Positions 47,403 through 58,385 of a stretch of DNA of 64,000 nucleotides are shown one piece after another. Positions within the stretch are counted from its first letter, which is position 1, and each line of letters starts with the position of its first letter. The notes beneath the pieces were generated by a model. The model ran no database searches and was not told where the DNA came from. It saw only the letters and a program-made list of their open reading frames with translations. The stretch is from Chryseobacterium candidae (lineage in GTDB: Bacteria; Bacteroidota; Bacteroidia; Flavobacteriales; Weeksellaceae): contig NZ_SDLV01000031.1 of the NCBI RefSeq assembly GCF_004916905.1, forward strand, positions 219,886 through 283,885, in the 5' to 3' direction. The position numbers and the translations under genes are program-made.

Positions 47403-48263
47403 TTATATATATTCCGGAAACAAAAGTTTCTTTCTGGGAATACGAATATTGACGCTTCTGCCTCCGGCATGCTCTCCTACTTCCATGCTTAATATTTCAT
47501 CTTCATTCAATGTGAATTTATCGAAGATGAAGGTAAGAACCCTTGTTTCACCCAGTTTGATATTTCGCTGCTCCCCACAGGATTTTACAGGTGTCAGTAT
47601 TCTCTCCTGATACACGTAATCTTTTTTGGCAGCATTATTATTCTTCAGTTTTGATCTGAAAAGAACCTGGTCTATATCCAGAGTGATTTTAGACGTATTA
47701 TGAATTTCTACACGCAAGATAATTTTATCCTGAAAGTTTCTGTAATAGATTCCATTTAAAGTCAGGTTCAATCCGTCATTATTATCATTAATCTTTATGT
47801 TAGAAGGAGCACTTTCAGATAACAAACATAATTCCTGAAGATCTTGTGCTGACTTCTCTTCCCGTTCAATTTTGTTTATATTTTCCTTTGCAAAGTAATC
47901 TATCTTAGTAATGGTTTCAACAGCTTTATACGTTGTGATATCTGGGTTTCTGTTATACCCCATATCAATAGAATAATAGCTTCCTTTGCCATTAATAACC
48001 GTAAGATTTGCCTGTAGGCTCTTTGGGCTTCCTAGCTCTTCACCTGTATGCTTTAATTTGAGCATATTTCCAATGGTATCTGCAACAAAATAAGTAGAAC
48101 CTACATCCACATACTTTATTTTTTCATCAAAAATAATGTGGGTGGTCTTCACATCTGAAACTTCAATTGACTGACGCTGAGATAAGGGCTCCAATATTTC
48201 CTGGGCGAAAGATACCTGAGAACAGATAAAAAATAGGATAAATAATACAATGTGTTTTTTCAT
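47403..48263 (-). CDS. traN: TraN-like T4SS protein (DUF4138, VirB9-like)
   Basis: A 286-residue exported protein (signal peptide ending VSFAQ) with the DUF4138/TraN pattern: VKTTHIIFDEKIKYVDVGS near the start of the mature part, a mid LNLTLNGIYYRN segment, and beta-type C-terminal half. TraN is the Bacteroidetes counterpart of VirB9, part of the outer-membrane core ring. Its start overlaps the end of the VirB4-like gene by four bases. Confidence 0.85.
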   Translation of the reverse strand: MKKHIVLFILFFICSQVSFAQEILEPLSQRQSIEVSDVKTTHIIFDEKIKYVDVGSTYFVADTIGNMLKLKHTGEELGSPKSLQANLTVINGKGSYYSIDMGYNRNPDITTYKAVETITKIDYFAKENINKIEREEKSAQDLQELCLLSESAPSNIKINDNNDGLNLTLNGIYYRNFQDKIILRVEIHNTSKITLDIDQVLFRSKLKNNNAAKKDYVYQERILTPVKSCGEQRNIKLGETRVLTFIFDKFTLNEDEILSMEVGEHAGGRSVNIRIPRKKLLFPEYI

Positions 48264-50617
48264 TTCTTTTGAGAATTTAAATCAATAAAATCGTTAATGG
48301 CCACAGACATGTTTCCCTTGGCTTCGTATATTCCCCTGATTACTTTGTTTTCATCGGCATTGGAAGAATAACAGGCATATCTCTCTGGAGATACTTTTAC
48401 TTTATACACGTTGGACATACTTCCTACTTTCACATACACCTCTCCTTTGTCTGTAGAGTAAAGTTTTTGAAGATCGGATTCACTGAGTGACAAATATTTG
48501 GAAAACTTGTCTTTGGATGCCATTTTCTTTTTATGGGAAAGCATAATCAGAGTATCTGTATTATTCACCATAGCAGGTCCGGCAGCAGTATCTAAAATAT
48601 CTTCCAGATCCTGGGTTGCAATGGCAACCTCTCCATAAAATTTACGAACGGTCTTGTACAAATACTTGATAAACTCAGCCATTTCCCCTTTGGAAATAGG
48701 CTTCCAGCACTCATCTATAAATATTGATTTCTTTACTCCGGGAATCTTTTGTATCTTAGTCATAACCAGATTAATACACAACATAGTAACTAAAGGAAAC
48801 AATGTAGGGTGATCTTTGATATTGTCCATTTCGAACACAATAAAACGCTCATGAATCAGGTTGGCCGGTTCTGCTGCATTGAGTATATCTTTATAGTGTC
48901 CGTCGTAAAAATCTCTAAGAGAAAGTTTAAAGCTGACCTTGTCAAAATAACATGATTCTTCTTCAACAGCTGTATTTTCTGATATAAATTCATAGAAAGT
49001 AGACATAGAAGGAAAAAGATCATTCTTGACTACATGTTCGTAATAAAGATCCAGATAGGTGGATAATATCTGTTTTTCTTCTCTTGAAGCTCCCTCTTCT
49101 CCTTTCCATAAGAAAAAGATCAGTGACAGGAGAAAGGTTTTCTTATCTATGTTAATTTCATCTTCATCATAGTAATAAAAAGGATTAAATTGTAAAGGTG
49201 ACTTTAAGTCATACGTAAAGTAAACACCCTCCACCAATTCGCATAACTTTTTATAAGAGTTTCCTATATCGATCATTACAATATGGTGTCCCTGCTCATA
49301 ATACTGACTTGCAATATGATTGATCAAAAATGATTTTCCGGTTCCTGAAGGTCCGAAAATTAATCTGTTTCTGTTCACAATGATTCCTTTTTTAACAGGC
49401 TCATCCCATAAGTCAAGACGTAAAGGAGATTCGTTTTTACGGTCACAGAAAAGAATTCCATCTTTATTGCTCTCATAATAAGATTCAAAATTCAGTAATG
49501 AAGAGGTTTGCTCGGATATACCGATAAATTTATGATTCTCTGAAATATAAGCTGGTGCGCCAGGGCAATTGTTCATATACAAATCCTTTAAAGCATACTT
49601 TACCTGATAAGGAGTAATTCCCAAATCCCTGAAAGCATTTTCCAATAAGTTGACATCATGTTCCAGTTTTTTTTGTGAAACATTCCAGACAATCACACTA
49701 AAATGCTGATAAACAAATGTTAATTCCCTTTCCAATACATCTTCTACAAGATCTTCCACCTGAGAATAAGTAACCTGATTTTCTCTTGAAAGAATCGCCA
49801 TACTTTTAAACTGATTCATCTTGGTCTTCAGGGAAGAAAAAACTTTTTCTGAATCCTCAATAAAAATCACCTGATTATAGATATGGTTGACGTCCAGACC
49901 TGTAGATACCGGCTGTATAAAAGGAATTCTAAAATCAGTTTTAGGGGTAGAATATTCAATGCTCTTGATAGTGCTGTTAATGGTAATAGGAAGCTGATTA
50001 TTAGAAGATATGGTATACAATTCTGCAAATTTATTTCCTATCTGTAAGTTCTTATCAAAAAACATATCCCTCAGGTTGGTCTCCCCTTCTTTCGAAAGAG
50101 ATAAATATTTTCCCAAAAGAGTAATAATCTGATTATTATTTAATCTTTCTACGGCGAAAAACCCTTCCTTTGTTAAAAATGAAAGACTGGATTCTACGGC
50201 CTTTATAAAGTCTTCTATTCCATCTAAATATTTATTATACTGGCTGGATTTATTAAGTATACTTACTTTACTTTTGGAGTCCTTTATTATAGTGAGATAA
50301 CACTCATGGCTCATGGTCGGCTTTTCATGGAAAAACCTGTTATCACTTGCTGCTAAAAAATTAGGACTGTCAGATACATGCTCTTTGATAGAATCTACAA
50401 AAAAGAAATCCTGTTTTTGCAAAATTGTTCCGGCTGGTAGAGATTTGATTACTTTATCAACAATAACACTAATTTGTTCAATCTGATCGCTGTCAAGCGA
50501 ATATATCTGAGGAAGCATAACCTTGTAAACTAAGCCTATATCTCCTTTTTTACTGATTAACAAATCATCATCTACCGCCAATATGTTAAAAGTTGTTTTG
50601 ATATCTATATCTTTCAT
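48260..50617 (-). CDS. traG: VirB4/TraG-like T4SS ATPase of the second system
   Basis: A 785-residue ATPase with Walker A (GPSGTGKS) at residues 422-429 and Walker B (IFIDECW) with D635-E636. Length is close to the usual TraG size, without the inserted J-domain segment of the first system. It would power assembly or transport. It is clearly a diverged relative rather than a duplicate: the residues around the motifs differ. The downstream VirB9-like gene overlaps its stop. Confidence 0.9.
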   Translation of the reverse strand: MKDIDIKTTFNILAVDDDLLISKKGDIGLVYKVMLPQIYSLDSDQIEQISVIVDKVIKSLPAGTILQKQDFFFVDSIKEHVSDSPNFLAASDNRFFHEKPTMSHECYLTIIKDSKSKVSILNKSSQYNKYLDGIEDFIKAVESSLSFLTKEGFFAVERLNNNQIITLLGKYLSLSKEGETNLRDMFFDKNLQIGNKFAELYTISSNNQLPITINSTIKSIEYSTPKTDFRIPFIQPVSTGLDVNHIYNQVIFIEDSEKVFSSLKTKMNQFKSMAILSRENQVTYSQVEDLVEDVLERELTFVYQHFSVIVWNVSQKKLEHDVNLLENAFRDLGITPYQVKYALKDLYMNNCPGAPAYISENHKFIGISEQTSSLLNFESYYESNKDGILFCDRKNESPLRLDLWDEPVKKGIIVNRNRLIFGPSGTGKSFLINHIASQYYEQGHHIVMIDIGNSYKKLCELVEGVYFTYDLKSPLQFNPFYYYDEDEINIDKKTFLLSLIFFLWKGEEGASREEKQILSTYLDLYYEHVVKNDLFPSMSTFYEFISENTAVEEESCYFDKVSFKLSLRDFYDGHYKDILNAAEPANLIHERFIVFEMDNIKDHPTLFPLVTMLCINLVMTKIQKIPGVKKSIFIDECWKPISKGEMAEFIKYLYKTVRKFYGEVAIATQDLEDILDTAAGPAMVNNTDTLIMLSHKKKMASKDKFSKYLSLSESDLQKLYSTDKGEVYVKVGSMSNVYKVKVSPERYACYSSNADENKVIRGIYEAKGNMSVAINDFIDLNSQKK

Positions 50618-50671
50618 AACCTTAGGAATTAATTAGTAAATTATTTTAATTCAATTCTCAATAAGAATGTT

Positions 50672-51844
50672 CTAATTAAAACCAGAGCTATTATTGAAGG
50701 ACTTTATATTGATCCATAATTGATATTTCTTAGGTAAAAACACTCTCCTTTTTTCAAATACTTCTTTGCTTATTTCTTTTCCTGCTGATAAAATGGCCAG
50801 GTTTCTGGCTTCTTTTAAATCGACCCCTGTATTAGTACCACCACCTAAAACAGAACCGCCAGCATTGGTTCCTCTTTGAATGGCATAATCAAAGACATCA
50901 TGCGATACTGTTGATGGAATTTTCAGCCAGGAATGATTATTCATATGAATACCTTGCCTTCCATCATAGTCGTAAACCCTAAAGTTTAACTGGTACAAAA
51001 CATTATCTTTTTTATAGCTTTCAATATCAATATTAATACGATCTTCCCCCAAGGATATTTTCCCATAAACAATCGAGTTTTTAGGAATTACCAATCCGCC
51101 CGGGATATCTGTAAGCCTCATATCTTCTTTTATTCTGATAGGAATAATATTTTTATCCAATATCCTCTTCTGCTCTATTGTTTCTGAAGGAATCAGCTGT
51201 AAAATCTTCTTGTTATTGCCAACTGTTGTTCCCTGAAAAAAACTCTTTTGATCCCTAACGTCATTTTTAACCAACTCCTTTTTACTTTCCTTGGTTTTTA
51301 AAGTATCCTGTGAATCCGGAGAATTATGGGAGGCAGCACCTTCCGTTAAGCCTGCACGGATTTTATCCTGAAGCTCAAATATTTTGCTAAGGCTGCTTTC
51401 AGTGCCGGAACCATAATCGGAACCATATCCGGAACTATACCCGGAACCGGAAGAGTAGCTTCTTCCCGGTGAAGCGATATTGGATAAAGCTTTCATATAG
51501 CGTTCCTGCCTTTTGGCATAATCGTTTTCTTCAGTTGTGCCATCAAAACTCTGAAACTGTCCCTGCGATAATCTTTCATCTTCAGGAAATTCGGTATCTT
51601 TATTATACTGATCATCTTTCGAAAAATACTTCTTTAAATTCCGTTCATCCTGATTATAGATTTCTAATTTTGATTTTTCTTCAAGCTGTTTCTCATCAAC
51701 ATTAGGAGTTACAATCAACTTATCATCTGACTCCTTAGTTTTTGGGAATAATATCAGACTCATAACCAAAGTAAGAATACCTAAAGCAGCCACAAAAACG
51801 ACTCCAATAATGATCTTCTTTTTTTTGTCCAGATTTTCAAACAT
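50672..51844 (-). CDS. traM: TraM-like T4SS protein (VirB10-like)
   Basis: A 390-residue bitopic protein with one N-terminal membrane helix (about 11-30), a long polar linker with a Gly/Ser/Tyr-rich part (near 130-150), and a C-terminal conserved domain (IPIRIKEDMRLTDIPGGLVIPKNS, then GKISLGEDRINIDI). This is the layout of TraM, the Bacteroidetes VirB10-type protein that links inner and outer membrane. It follows the M23 peptidase gene with a three-base gap. Confidence 0.85.
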   Translation of the reverse strand: MFENLDKKKKIIIGVVFVAALGILTLVMSLILFPKTKESDDKLIVTPNVDEKQLEEKSKLEIYNQDERNLKKYFSKDDQYNKDTEFPEDERLSQGQFQSFDGTTEENDYAKRQERYMKALSNIASPGRSYSSGSGYSSGYGSDYGSGTESSLSKIFELQDKIRAGLTEGAASHNSPDSQDTLKTKESKKELVKNDVRDQKSFFQGTTVGNNKKILQLIPSETIEQKRILDKNIIPIRIKEDMRLTDIPGGLVIPKNSIVYGKISLGEDRINIDIESYKKDNVLYQLNFRVYDYDGRQGIHMNNHSWLKIPSTVSHDVFDYAIQRGTNAGGSVLGGGTNTGVDLKEARNLAILSAGKEISKEVFEKRRVFLPKKYQLWINIKSFNNSSGFN

Positions 51845-51847
51845 ATT

Positions 51848-52348
51848 TTATAAACTATTTTTACACATAATATTCAGAAACAATAATGGGTCAATTCTTT
51901 TCCCTTCAACTATTATTTCATAATGGAGATGAGGACCTGTAGAATGTCCTGTATTTCCGCTCAATCCTATCAACTGTCCGGGTGTTACATATTCACCTTT
52001 CCCAACAAACAAAGACATTAAATGTCCGTATCGGGTTCGGAAACCTCCCTCGTTATCTATTAAGATGGTATTGCCATATCCCCTTTCGTACATTGAACTT
52101 AAAACGATACCGTAATAGGTAGAGAATACAGCAGTTCCGCTAGGTACAGAGAAATCAACGCCCTGATGCTTTTTAACTACTCTATCAATGGGATGCTTTC
52201 TATACCCATAATGGGATGAAATAATTTTCTTATACGATTCAACCGGCGGTATCATCGTTTGTGATTGTACTCTCTGATAAGGAAGTACGATAAAAAGAAT
52301 AAAGCAGACAAAAAGTATTTTATTTCTTTTACTAAGTAATGTATACAT
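51848..52348 (-). CDS. M23 family peptidoglycan endopeptidase
   Basis: A 166-residue exported peptidase with the zinc-binding LytM motifs: H61-x-x-x-D65 (KHQGVDF), H109 (RYGHL) and H140-x-H142 (GPHLHYEI). It cleaves cell-wall cross-links. T4SSs often carry a dedicated wall-cutting enzyme (VirB1-like role) to let the channel through the periplasm; this gene probably fills that role here. It sits inside the operon between the coupling protein and the VirB10-like gene. Confidence 0.88.
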   Translation of the reverse strand: MYTLLSKRNKILFVCFILFIVLPYQRVQSQTMIPPVESYKKIISSHYGYRKHPIDRVVKKHQGVDFSVPSGTAVFSTYYGIVLSSMYERGYGNTILIDNEGGFRTRYGHLMSLFVGKGEYVTPGQLIGLSGNTGHSTGPHLHYEIIVEGKRIDPLLFLNIMCKNSL

Positions 52349-52395
52349 AAGAAGTTATCATCATTTTATGTTTTTCAAGTACAAAATCAATTCTA

Positions 52396-54360
52396 TTATT
52401 CCTCCGGATGAGACGAAGGCCCAATGCTCATAGCAGCTTCTTCTTCCTGGGAAATTCTATACAATTCGTTTTCAATAAGAATATCAACCTCTTTTACAAT
52501 TCTTTCAAAATTTCCATTGAGAACCTCATTGATCATTTCACCTTCTATAACTGTCGGGATCTCCTTCCTGATCTGATCAGTACGTTTTTCTACTTTTATT
52601 TTTCCTCTGAAAATTTTTCTGTTAATTTCCTCTCCGAAATTATCGGCAATAACTCCTACGAATTCTCCCTGAGAAAGCTGAGATATAGCAGATACCGGAA
52701 TGGCATACTCTAAATTCTCATTGATAGAATATGAATTATTGGTATCAATGGTTACATTTTTTAATCTTTGCTTTTTCTTTCCGAATATTTCCTGAAGCTT
52801 ACTGGCTGTATCACTTCTTACTGAACCACTAAAAACATTCCCTACGATATTGAATATTGTTTCAGCTACTTTATCGCCATAATCACGCTTCAGCTGTTCA
52901 AGATCCTGCATTCCAATGGTTGTAGAAACTTTGTTGGATCTGGCGGTTGCAATCAGGTTATCTAACCCCATAAAATACATGGTGGGCAACTCATCCAGGA
53001 TCACGGAACAAGGCTGTCTTCCCTGCTGATTAATTTCTTTCAGAAGCTGGGTAACCACAAGCCCTAAAGCAGGAGAATTTGTTGTTTGGGTGCTTGGTGA
53101 GTTGGCAATAATTAATATGCATGGGCTTTCCGGATTATTGATACTTAGTGAAATATTCTCTTCAGGAAAAACATTATTACCCATTACCCAGAATAATTCC
53201 TTCGTTGCCAGTTGAGACAGGGGTATTCTCGCAGATGCTGTCTGACCAGAAAGCTGCTCGTAAGCCTGCTTGGCTAAAGCGTCTGCAAAAGGAGTCATAA
53301 AGAATCTGAGTTCTGAGTATTTCCCAAAAACTTTAAATACTTTTTCATCGGGCAAAGAAGCTAAAGATATCGCATGAGGCAGCGTACAAAACTTCCCGTC
53401 TTCATAAATTCTCAGGAAATAAATACAGGCAGCGAAATAAGAAATCGCTGATTGTGCAAAGAAGTCTTTTTCCGTAATCCATTCCTTATTCAGATTAAAT
53501 AAGATGGTTTGTGATGCTTCGATGGCATCTGCTGCTTTTCTGATCAATTGAGGATCCAGAGGATTCACAAAATTAGATTTCTCCAGATCATCTAAAGAAA
53601 CCACACAAAAACGCGGTTCAATTTTGTATTTCCCTTTATAGTATTCATAAAAAGCAAATGTTTCATTGGCCAGTGCAGGAAATTTGAAATCATACACCAT
53701 CATCGAAAACTGCTTTTGAATATGCTGTCGTATGTATTCTTCAACAACCGAGTAGGACTTTCCTGATCCCGGAGTACCTAAAACCATAGTGCCTCTAAAG
53801 GGATTCACTACATTAATCACTCCATTTTCTGTCTTAAAATTTACAGAATAAGGATTGCTTTTAACTACCTTTTCCTGTTCAAAAATTTGATTTTTATCAT
53901 TAAATTCATCCTTCTTATCATAAAAGTTGAAGTATTTTCTCATTTTTAAAAAACCAACTATATAAATAATATATGAAACAAAAGATATGATTGTATAAGA
54001 TACTATTTCAATATTCAAAACCGATAGGCTTAAAAAAATGACAAGAGATACCCCTGATACTACAATATACCTCAATAAAGAAGAGTCTTCTTTTACTTCT
54101 CTTTTGACTTCAAAACCAAAGCAACCAAAGGTAATTATGGCAAGGCTTAAAGCCCTTAATGCGAAAGGACTCTTAATTAATGCAAAGGTTTTATAAAACT
54201 TTACTATGAATATATTAACATATTCATTACTTAGGTTTCTCTCCGCTACGTAACTATATTTGGAATAATAAATATCTATTAAAACCAATAGGATACTTAT
54301 TAAAAAGGAAAATATAATTAAAATATCTAAAGAATATTTATCATTTTTCATTGTACACAA
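52396..54360 (-). CDS. VirD4-type T4SS coupling protein
   Basis: A 654-residue ATPase with N-terminal membrane helices (to about residue 138), Walker A (GTPGSGKS) at 195-202 and Walker B ([11 protein letters not shown]), then the [15 protein letters not shown] and [15 protein letters not shown] motifs of Bacteroidetes coupling proteins. It would select substrates (DNA or protein) and feed them to the channel. No relaxase gene lies beside it, so in this window the substrates may be proteins. It is located between the VirB8-like and M23 genes. Confidence 0.9.
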   Translation of the reverse strand: MCTMKNDKYSLDILIIFSFLISILLVLIDIYYSKYSYVAERNLSNEYVNIFIVKFYKTFALIKSPFALRALSLAIITFGCFGFEVKREVKEDSSLLRYIVVSGVSLVIFLSLSVLNIEIVSYTIISFVSYIIYIVGFLKMRKYFNFYDKKDEFNDKNQIFEQEKVVKSNPYSVNFKTENGVINVVNPFRGTMVLGTPGSGKSYSVVEEYIRQHIQKQFSMMVYDFKFPALANETFAFYEYYKGKYKIEPRFCVVSLDDLEKSNFVNPLDPQLIRKAADAIEASQTILFNLNKEWITEKDFFAQSAISYFAACIYFLRIYEDGKFCTLPHAISLASLPDEKVFKVFGKYSELRFFMTPFADALAKQAYEQLSGQTASARIPLSQLATKELFWVMGNNVFPEENISLSINNPESPCILIIANSPSTQTTNSPALGLVVTQLLKEINQQGRQPCSVILDELPTMYFMGLDNLIATARSNKVSTTIGMQDLEQLKRDYGDKVAETIFNIVGNVFSGSVRSDTASKLQEIFGKKKQRLKNVTIDTNNSYSINENLEYAIPVSAISQLSQGEFVGVIADNFGEEINRKIFRGKIKVEKRTDQIRKEIPTVIEGEMINEVLNGNFERIVKEVDILIENELYRISQEEEAAMSIGPSSHPEE

Positions 54361-54437
54361 ATTATAAGAGAATCGCTTTTTGAAATTTTAAATTATTTAC
54401 AATACTTAACTATAAAAAGAGTTAAGATACCATTGTA

Positions 54438-55124
54438 TCAGTCTTCCTCTTTATTAGAGTAGCTTTCCTCTTGCACATTATTGCCAGAATCATGGGCTGA
54501 AGCATTTTCAAAACCTTTACTTTTGAATAGATAATTTTCAATAAGTAAACCATGCGGATTATTTTCAGTTCTTGCTACATTATATACATCAAATTCAGAA
54601 TAGAAAAGGTTTTTTGTACTCACGTTTTGATCAACTCTGGAGACATTGAGTTTTCCGTAAACAGATGCATGATAAGGATATTCTTTATCATCAACTTTTA
54701 TTGAATCTATATCTAGTTTTTGAACCAGATTTTGAGATTGTATTCTCGCAAAATGACCGTTTGCTTTAAGAGATAAATACAATTGCTTTCCAGAGTTTCC
54801 AATCAAATAAAGAGCCTCATTAATATTATTATCATAACTAAATTGATCATATCCAAAGAATAATCTGTGAAACACTTTAATATGATTCTTAATCTCAGGC
54901 AGTCTATAATTTTCATAATCTTTATCATTATTCATGGAATTTGCAATGGCGGCCTGCCCTTTTTCGGTTATAATATATATCTTTTTAGTAAAAATCTTAC
55001 TTACGTACACTGCCCAGACAGAACTGGAAACTATTGCTATTAGCGTAATAAAAAAGCTGAGAAATAATGCTTTTTTAACTAAAGAATAAGTAGAGGGAAT
55101 CTCACGTAATTTTTTTAAATCCAT
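54438..55124 (-). CDS. traK: VirB8/TraK-like T4SS protein
   Basis: A 228-residue bitopic protein with one N-terminal membrane helix (about 20-42) and a periplasmic domain that keeps the FHRLFF and NNPHG motifs of TraK seen at 5-619. The C-terminal 25 residues are acidic. It heads the T4CP-M23-VirB10-VirB4-VirB9 block. Identity to the first TraK is low outside the motifs, indicating an old divergence rather than a recent copy. Confidence 0.88.
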   Translation of the reverse strand: MDLKKLREIPSTYSLVKKALFLSFFITLIAIVSSSVWAVYVSKIFTKKIYIITEKGQAAIANSMNNDKDYENYRLPEIKNHIKVFHRLFFGYDQFSYDNNINEALYLIGNSGKQLYLSLKANGHFARIQSQNLVQKLDIDSIKVDDKEYPYHASVYGKLNVSRVDQNVSTKNLFYSEFDVYNVARTENNPHGLLIENYLFKSKGFENASAHDSGNNVQEESYSNKEED

Positions 55125-55315
55125 TTCTATTTAAATACTTTATAAAGCTCTGTTGTCAATTATACTAAAGCTCTTTTTGATTTGATGGTTTATTTTAGTA
55201 AAATGCTTAGTTTAATTCATAGAATGAAATCATTTAAATACAATCGGAATATCTACTTGATAAACAAATTGGCATAGATATTATTATGACTTAAGCACAT
55301 ATACCATATATAAAT

Positions 55316-55573
55316 TCATCTGAATATTTTAACTTTAAAATATATTTTTCTGCAATTTTCACATAAAAATATATTTTCTTCTGTATTTTCTGATAGAGAA
55401 AAAATATTAGCCAACTTAACGTTTTGGCTACTTTTACATTTTCCACACTCCAAACCATTGTTTTCCAAAAGGTTATATTTCATCATTGATGTGTTCTCTT
55501 TAGCCTTCATCGATGCTAAATCCACTTCTTCTTTGATATTTATAGATTTAAGAAAGGCCCCTAATATCCGCAT
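55316..55573 (-). CDS. Small zinc-ribbon protein
   Basis: An 85-residue protein with two CxxC pairs (CGKC and CENC) about 27 residues apart, a typical zinc-ribbon layout. No membrane segment. It is upstream of the VirB8-like gene with about 190 bases between them, so it may not belong to the operon. Unrecognised function. Confidence 0.5.
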   Translation of the reverse strand: MRILGAFLKSINIKEEVDLASMKAKENTSMMKYNLLENNGLECGKCKSSQNVKLANIFSLSENTEENIFLCENCRKIYFKVKIFR

Positions 55574-56397
55574 ATTGAGAAAGTTTTAATTTCAGATGTT
55601 AGTTATAGTTTCTTGGAAAATATAATTAACAATTAGATAAATATTACTAAACATATGTCCGATAAAATTAAATTTTTAATCCTACAAAGCACTGATTAAC
55701 AACTGATTATTTTATGAATTTTAATTTTAAAAATCAAATCATCAAAAAAAATACAAGTTGTATATATTCTAAATGCTCTACTTCCTATTGTTTTTTGTAC
55801 TTTTAAGAAATCTTATTAGACAAATGTATGCAGGAGTGAATTTTGCAAAAACTAACCAATTAGAAAATGCCCATTAAATTCGAATATCTTATTAATATAG
55901 CTAGTAAAAAATTCAGAATTTATACAACGTAAACCTGTATTTTGATTGTGTTATCATCATGTCACCAAAAAATTAGCGTAAACTGTGTTCGAGCTACTTA
56001 AGCAGCAAATTAATTTACCATAATTTTTATAAAGTGACTCAATTATACGACAGATATAAAAAATCTTTTTTTATTGACACCAGACAAAATATTTTCCTTG
56101 AAAATATAACATTTTAAGCCATAAACTAAGCATTGTTTATGATACTTTTTAAATTGATGTCTATACTTTGAAAAAGATTAAAGAACACTTATCAAATGAT
56201 CTTTTGTTTTGAATTGTTTCGTATACAGATCGAAATCTATCTTTTAATTTCCCTGATAATTAACTTTTTAATTGAATAATTATTAATTTTCATAATGAGT
56301 TTAAGATCTTATTTTTCGCAGATTTAATTTGCTAATTTTTTCAAAATTCTTTTATTAAAAAAGTTTAAACAGATTTACAGATTAAAATATATTAATT
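55574..56397. other. Long AT-rich region without a gene
   Basis: About 820 bases of very AT-rich sequence between the zinc-ribbon gene and the VirB2-like gene. No supported gene or clear repeat was seen. It could hold promoters for the operon. Confidence 0.5.
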
Positions 56398-56694
56398 CTA
56401 GATAAAAACATGAGTAATAACATCAACCAAACCAAAAACTCCTAAACCAATAACAAAACGAATAAAATTCTTTTGAGCCTGCTCATTACCCTGCATGTAT
56501 TGAATAAATATCAGGAAAGCACCAACAATTGCAAATGCAGCAACACCCGCATTCAAAGATGTTTTAAGAGTAGCAGTCCATCCAGTAATTTTCGTTTCAA
56601 TTGTTCCCCCACCTCCCGCTTGAGAATACAATAGATTACTCACTAAAAACAACAATGCAATTAATTTTTTTTTCTTAAATTTTAAATTTCTCAT
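56398..56694 (-). CDS. traE: VirB2/TraE-like T4SS small membrane protein
   Basis: A 98-residue exported protein (signal peptide ending near LYSQAGGGG) with two hydrophobic helices in the mature part, as in DUF4134 and VirB2 pilins. It is the counterpart of traE at 8263-8583 and the first visible gene of the second T4SS. Confidence 0.8.
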   Translation of the reverse strand: MRNLKFKKKKLIALLFLVSNLLYSQAGGGGTIETKITGWTATLKTSLNAGVAAFAIVGAFLIFIQYMQGNEQAQKNFIRFVIGLGVFGLVDVITHVFI

Positions 56695-57551
56695 TTTTTT
56701 GTATTTTATATTTTAAAACTAAATCTTAAATTTCATCAACACTCTTACATATTAATCTCTTAATTTCCTGCAATAACAACTCTTATTTTGAGGCTTTACT
56801 TTACTCGTAGGCTTCAATTACAATGACTCTTGCTAATATTTTGAAGGTTAAATAATAATAAAAATTGCTATACTTTCATAAAACTGATATTATGATAATT
56901 TTTTTTATTAGTAAGAACATTAAATTACTATGCAAATATAAAATAAATTTTCAAAAAAAAAAAAAAAAAAATGATTTAAATATTTGATTTACAAATACTT
57001 ATCCCAACTTGTGAACTGTTGTTTCTTTTAAAATACTAGATCTATAAACAACCAGACAGATTACATTAGAAAAATAGGAACGATGAGTAAATAAACTTCC
57101 TTATTATGACTGTAACTGAGTTTTGCAGCCTTATTTAGCATCAAATGAAAAAGCCGTTGAAAAGCACTTATGAAATATACCGATTCTGCTGAATCTGATC
57201 ATAAGTCTGTTTCCCGACAATTCTAAACCAAGTTTTTTTGTTTTTTAGACTAACAGATTTATTCTCTGAAGTAAAATAAAGGCCACAATTTTTACATTTA
57301 AAACGACTAGGAAATCATATCAAAACTTTTGCAACCCCAACAACGATTTTTTTGAATCTCAAGCCACAAAAAAAATTATTGAAAAAAATTTAATAAAATT
57401 TCATATTCAAGACTTCTTATAGCCTATTAAAGTAGAATAAACAAGTTCTCTATAATTGATACTTTATAGAAATCATTTCTTCTACTTAGGGTCTATATCT
57501 ACTTTTTCCTGGTCTATGTTGAGAACCGAACAACTCTCCGGACTCTCTTTT
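56695..57551. other. AT-rich region with a transposase remnant and a 19-A run
   Basis: No intact gene. A run of 19 A residues occupies 56953-56971. Around 57130-57340 the minus strand has RFKCKNCGLYFTSENKSVSL and TWFRIVGKQTYDQIQQ, with a CWGC pair before them in another frame, which look like a decayed zinc-ribbon transposase. The last 130 bases resemble the segments found after the other two array genes. Confidence 0.5.
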
Positions 57552-58379
57552 TTAACGTCGTTGTCCAGGCGGTTGAGAACGGGATGATAAAGGGACCGCT
57601 TCTATTAACTGCGTACCTTGAGGTTGAGGCGATCGAGGACGCTATTCTACTCTCTGAACACGTGGAGGTTGAACTTGAACAGATGTCATCTGACTGTACC
57701 TATTAGTACTCATGGGCCTCTCTATTGACGATCCCTGTAAAGCTGGTTGATTTTGAGACGGAGATACTGGAGAGGCCGATTCTGTTCCCTGTCACTCTGT
57801 TTGAGATATTAAAGAAATCAGTTGTGTTGTTCCCTCTGCGCCTTCGTGAACATTTTGGGTAAATAATCTATTCTTGCATTAATAATATTCACAAGATTTT
57901 GTGATTCCGGTGAAAGAGAGTTATCACTTAAATTCGAACTTTCGAGATTTGTCATATTTAACATGGTATCAGGAAGATTTGTAAGTTTATTTGCACTTAC
58001 ATTCAGATATTCAAGGGCTTGTAGGTTACTAAGGTTACTAATTCTACTAGTTAAATTCTTAACATGGTTGTTACTCAAATCTAAACGTACGAGATTTCCA
58101 AATTCTGATAAGTCAGGAAGAAATAAAAGTTTATTGTTTGAAACATTCAGATTTTTAAGGTTTGATAGGTAACCAATACTGTCAGGTAAGCTACTGAGCC
58201 TGGTGTTACTTAAATTGAGTTCCGTAAGATTAGGGATCTGCCCTATATCATTCCATCAGTTTATCTAAAAAGATTTCATCTAAAGATAACCCTGACAAAT
58301 CTAAGCTTTTTTCCTGCTGTTCTTGCTGCTTAGCCTTTTCTATTCTTCTGCTAAGTTCTTTTAATTCTTGTTCATTCAT
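57552..58379 (-). pseudogene. Broken leucine-rich-repeat gene of the array
   Basis: Starts like the intact LRR gene (MNEQELKELSRRIEKAK..., EKSLDLSGLSL). One extra base near 58252 breaks the frame before IGQIPNLTELNLS; the LRR continues (LSNLKNLNVSNNKLLFLPD...) to about 57860, then shifts again, and the Gln/Ser/Pro-rich tail (QGTESASPVSPSQ) has in-frame TGA and TAG codons before a basic end (QPPGQRR) with stop at 57552. An 86-codon open stretch at 57818-58078 is only the middle of this gene. Confidence 0.8.
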
Positions 58380-58385
58380 ATACAT

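Noticed and set aside
57818..58078. 86-codon LRR reading as an independent small gene
   Set aside because: It is the middle of a larger frameshifted LRR gene whose start and tail are readable in other frames.
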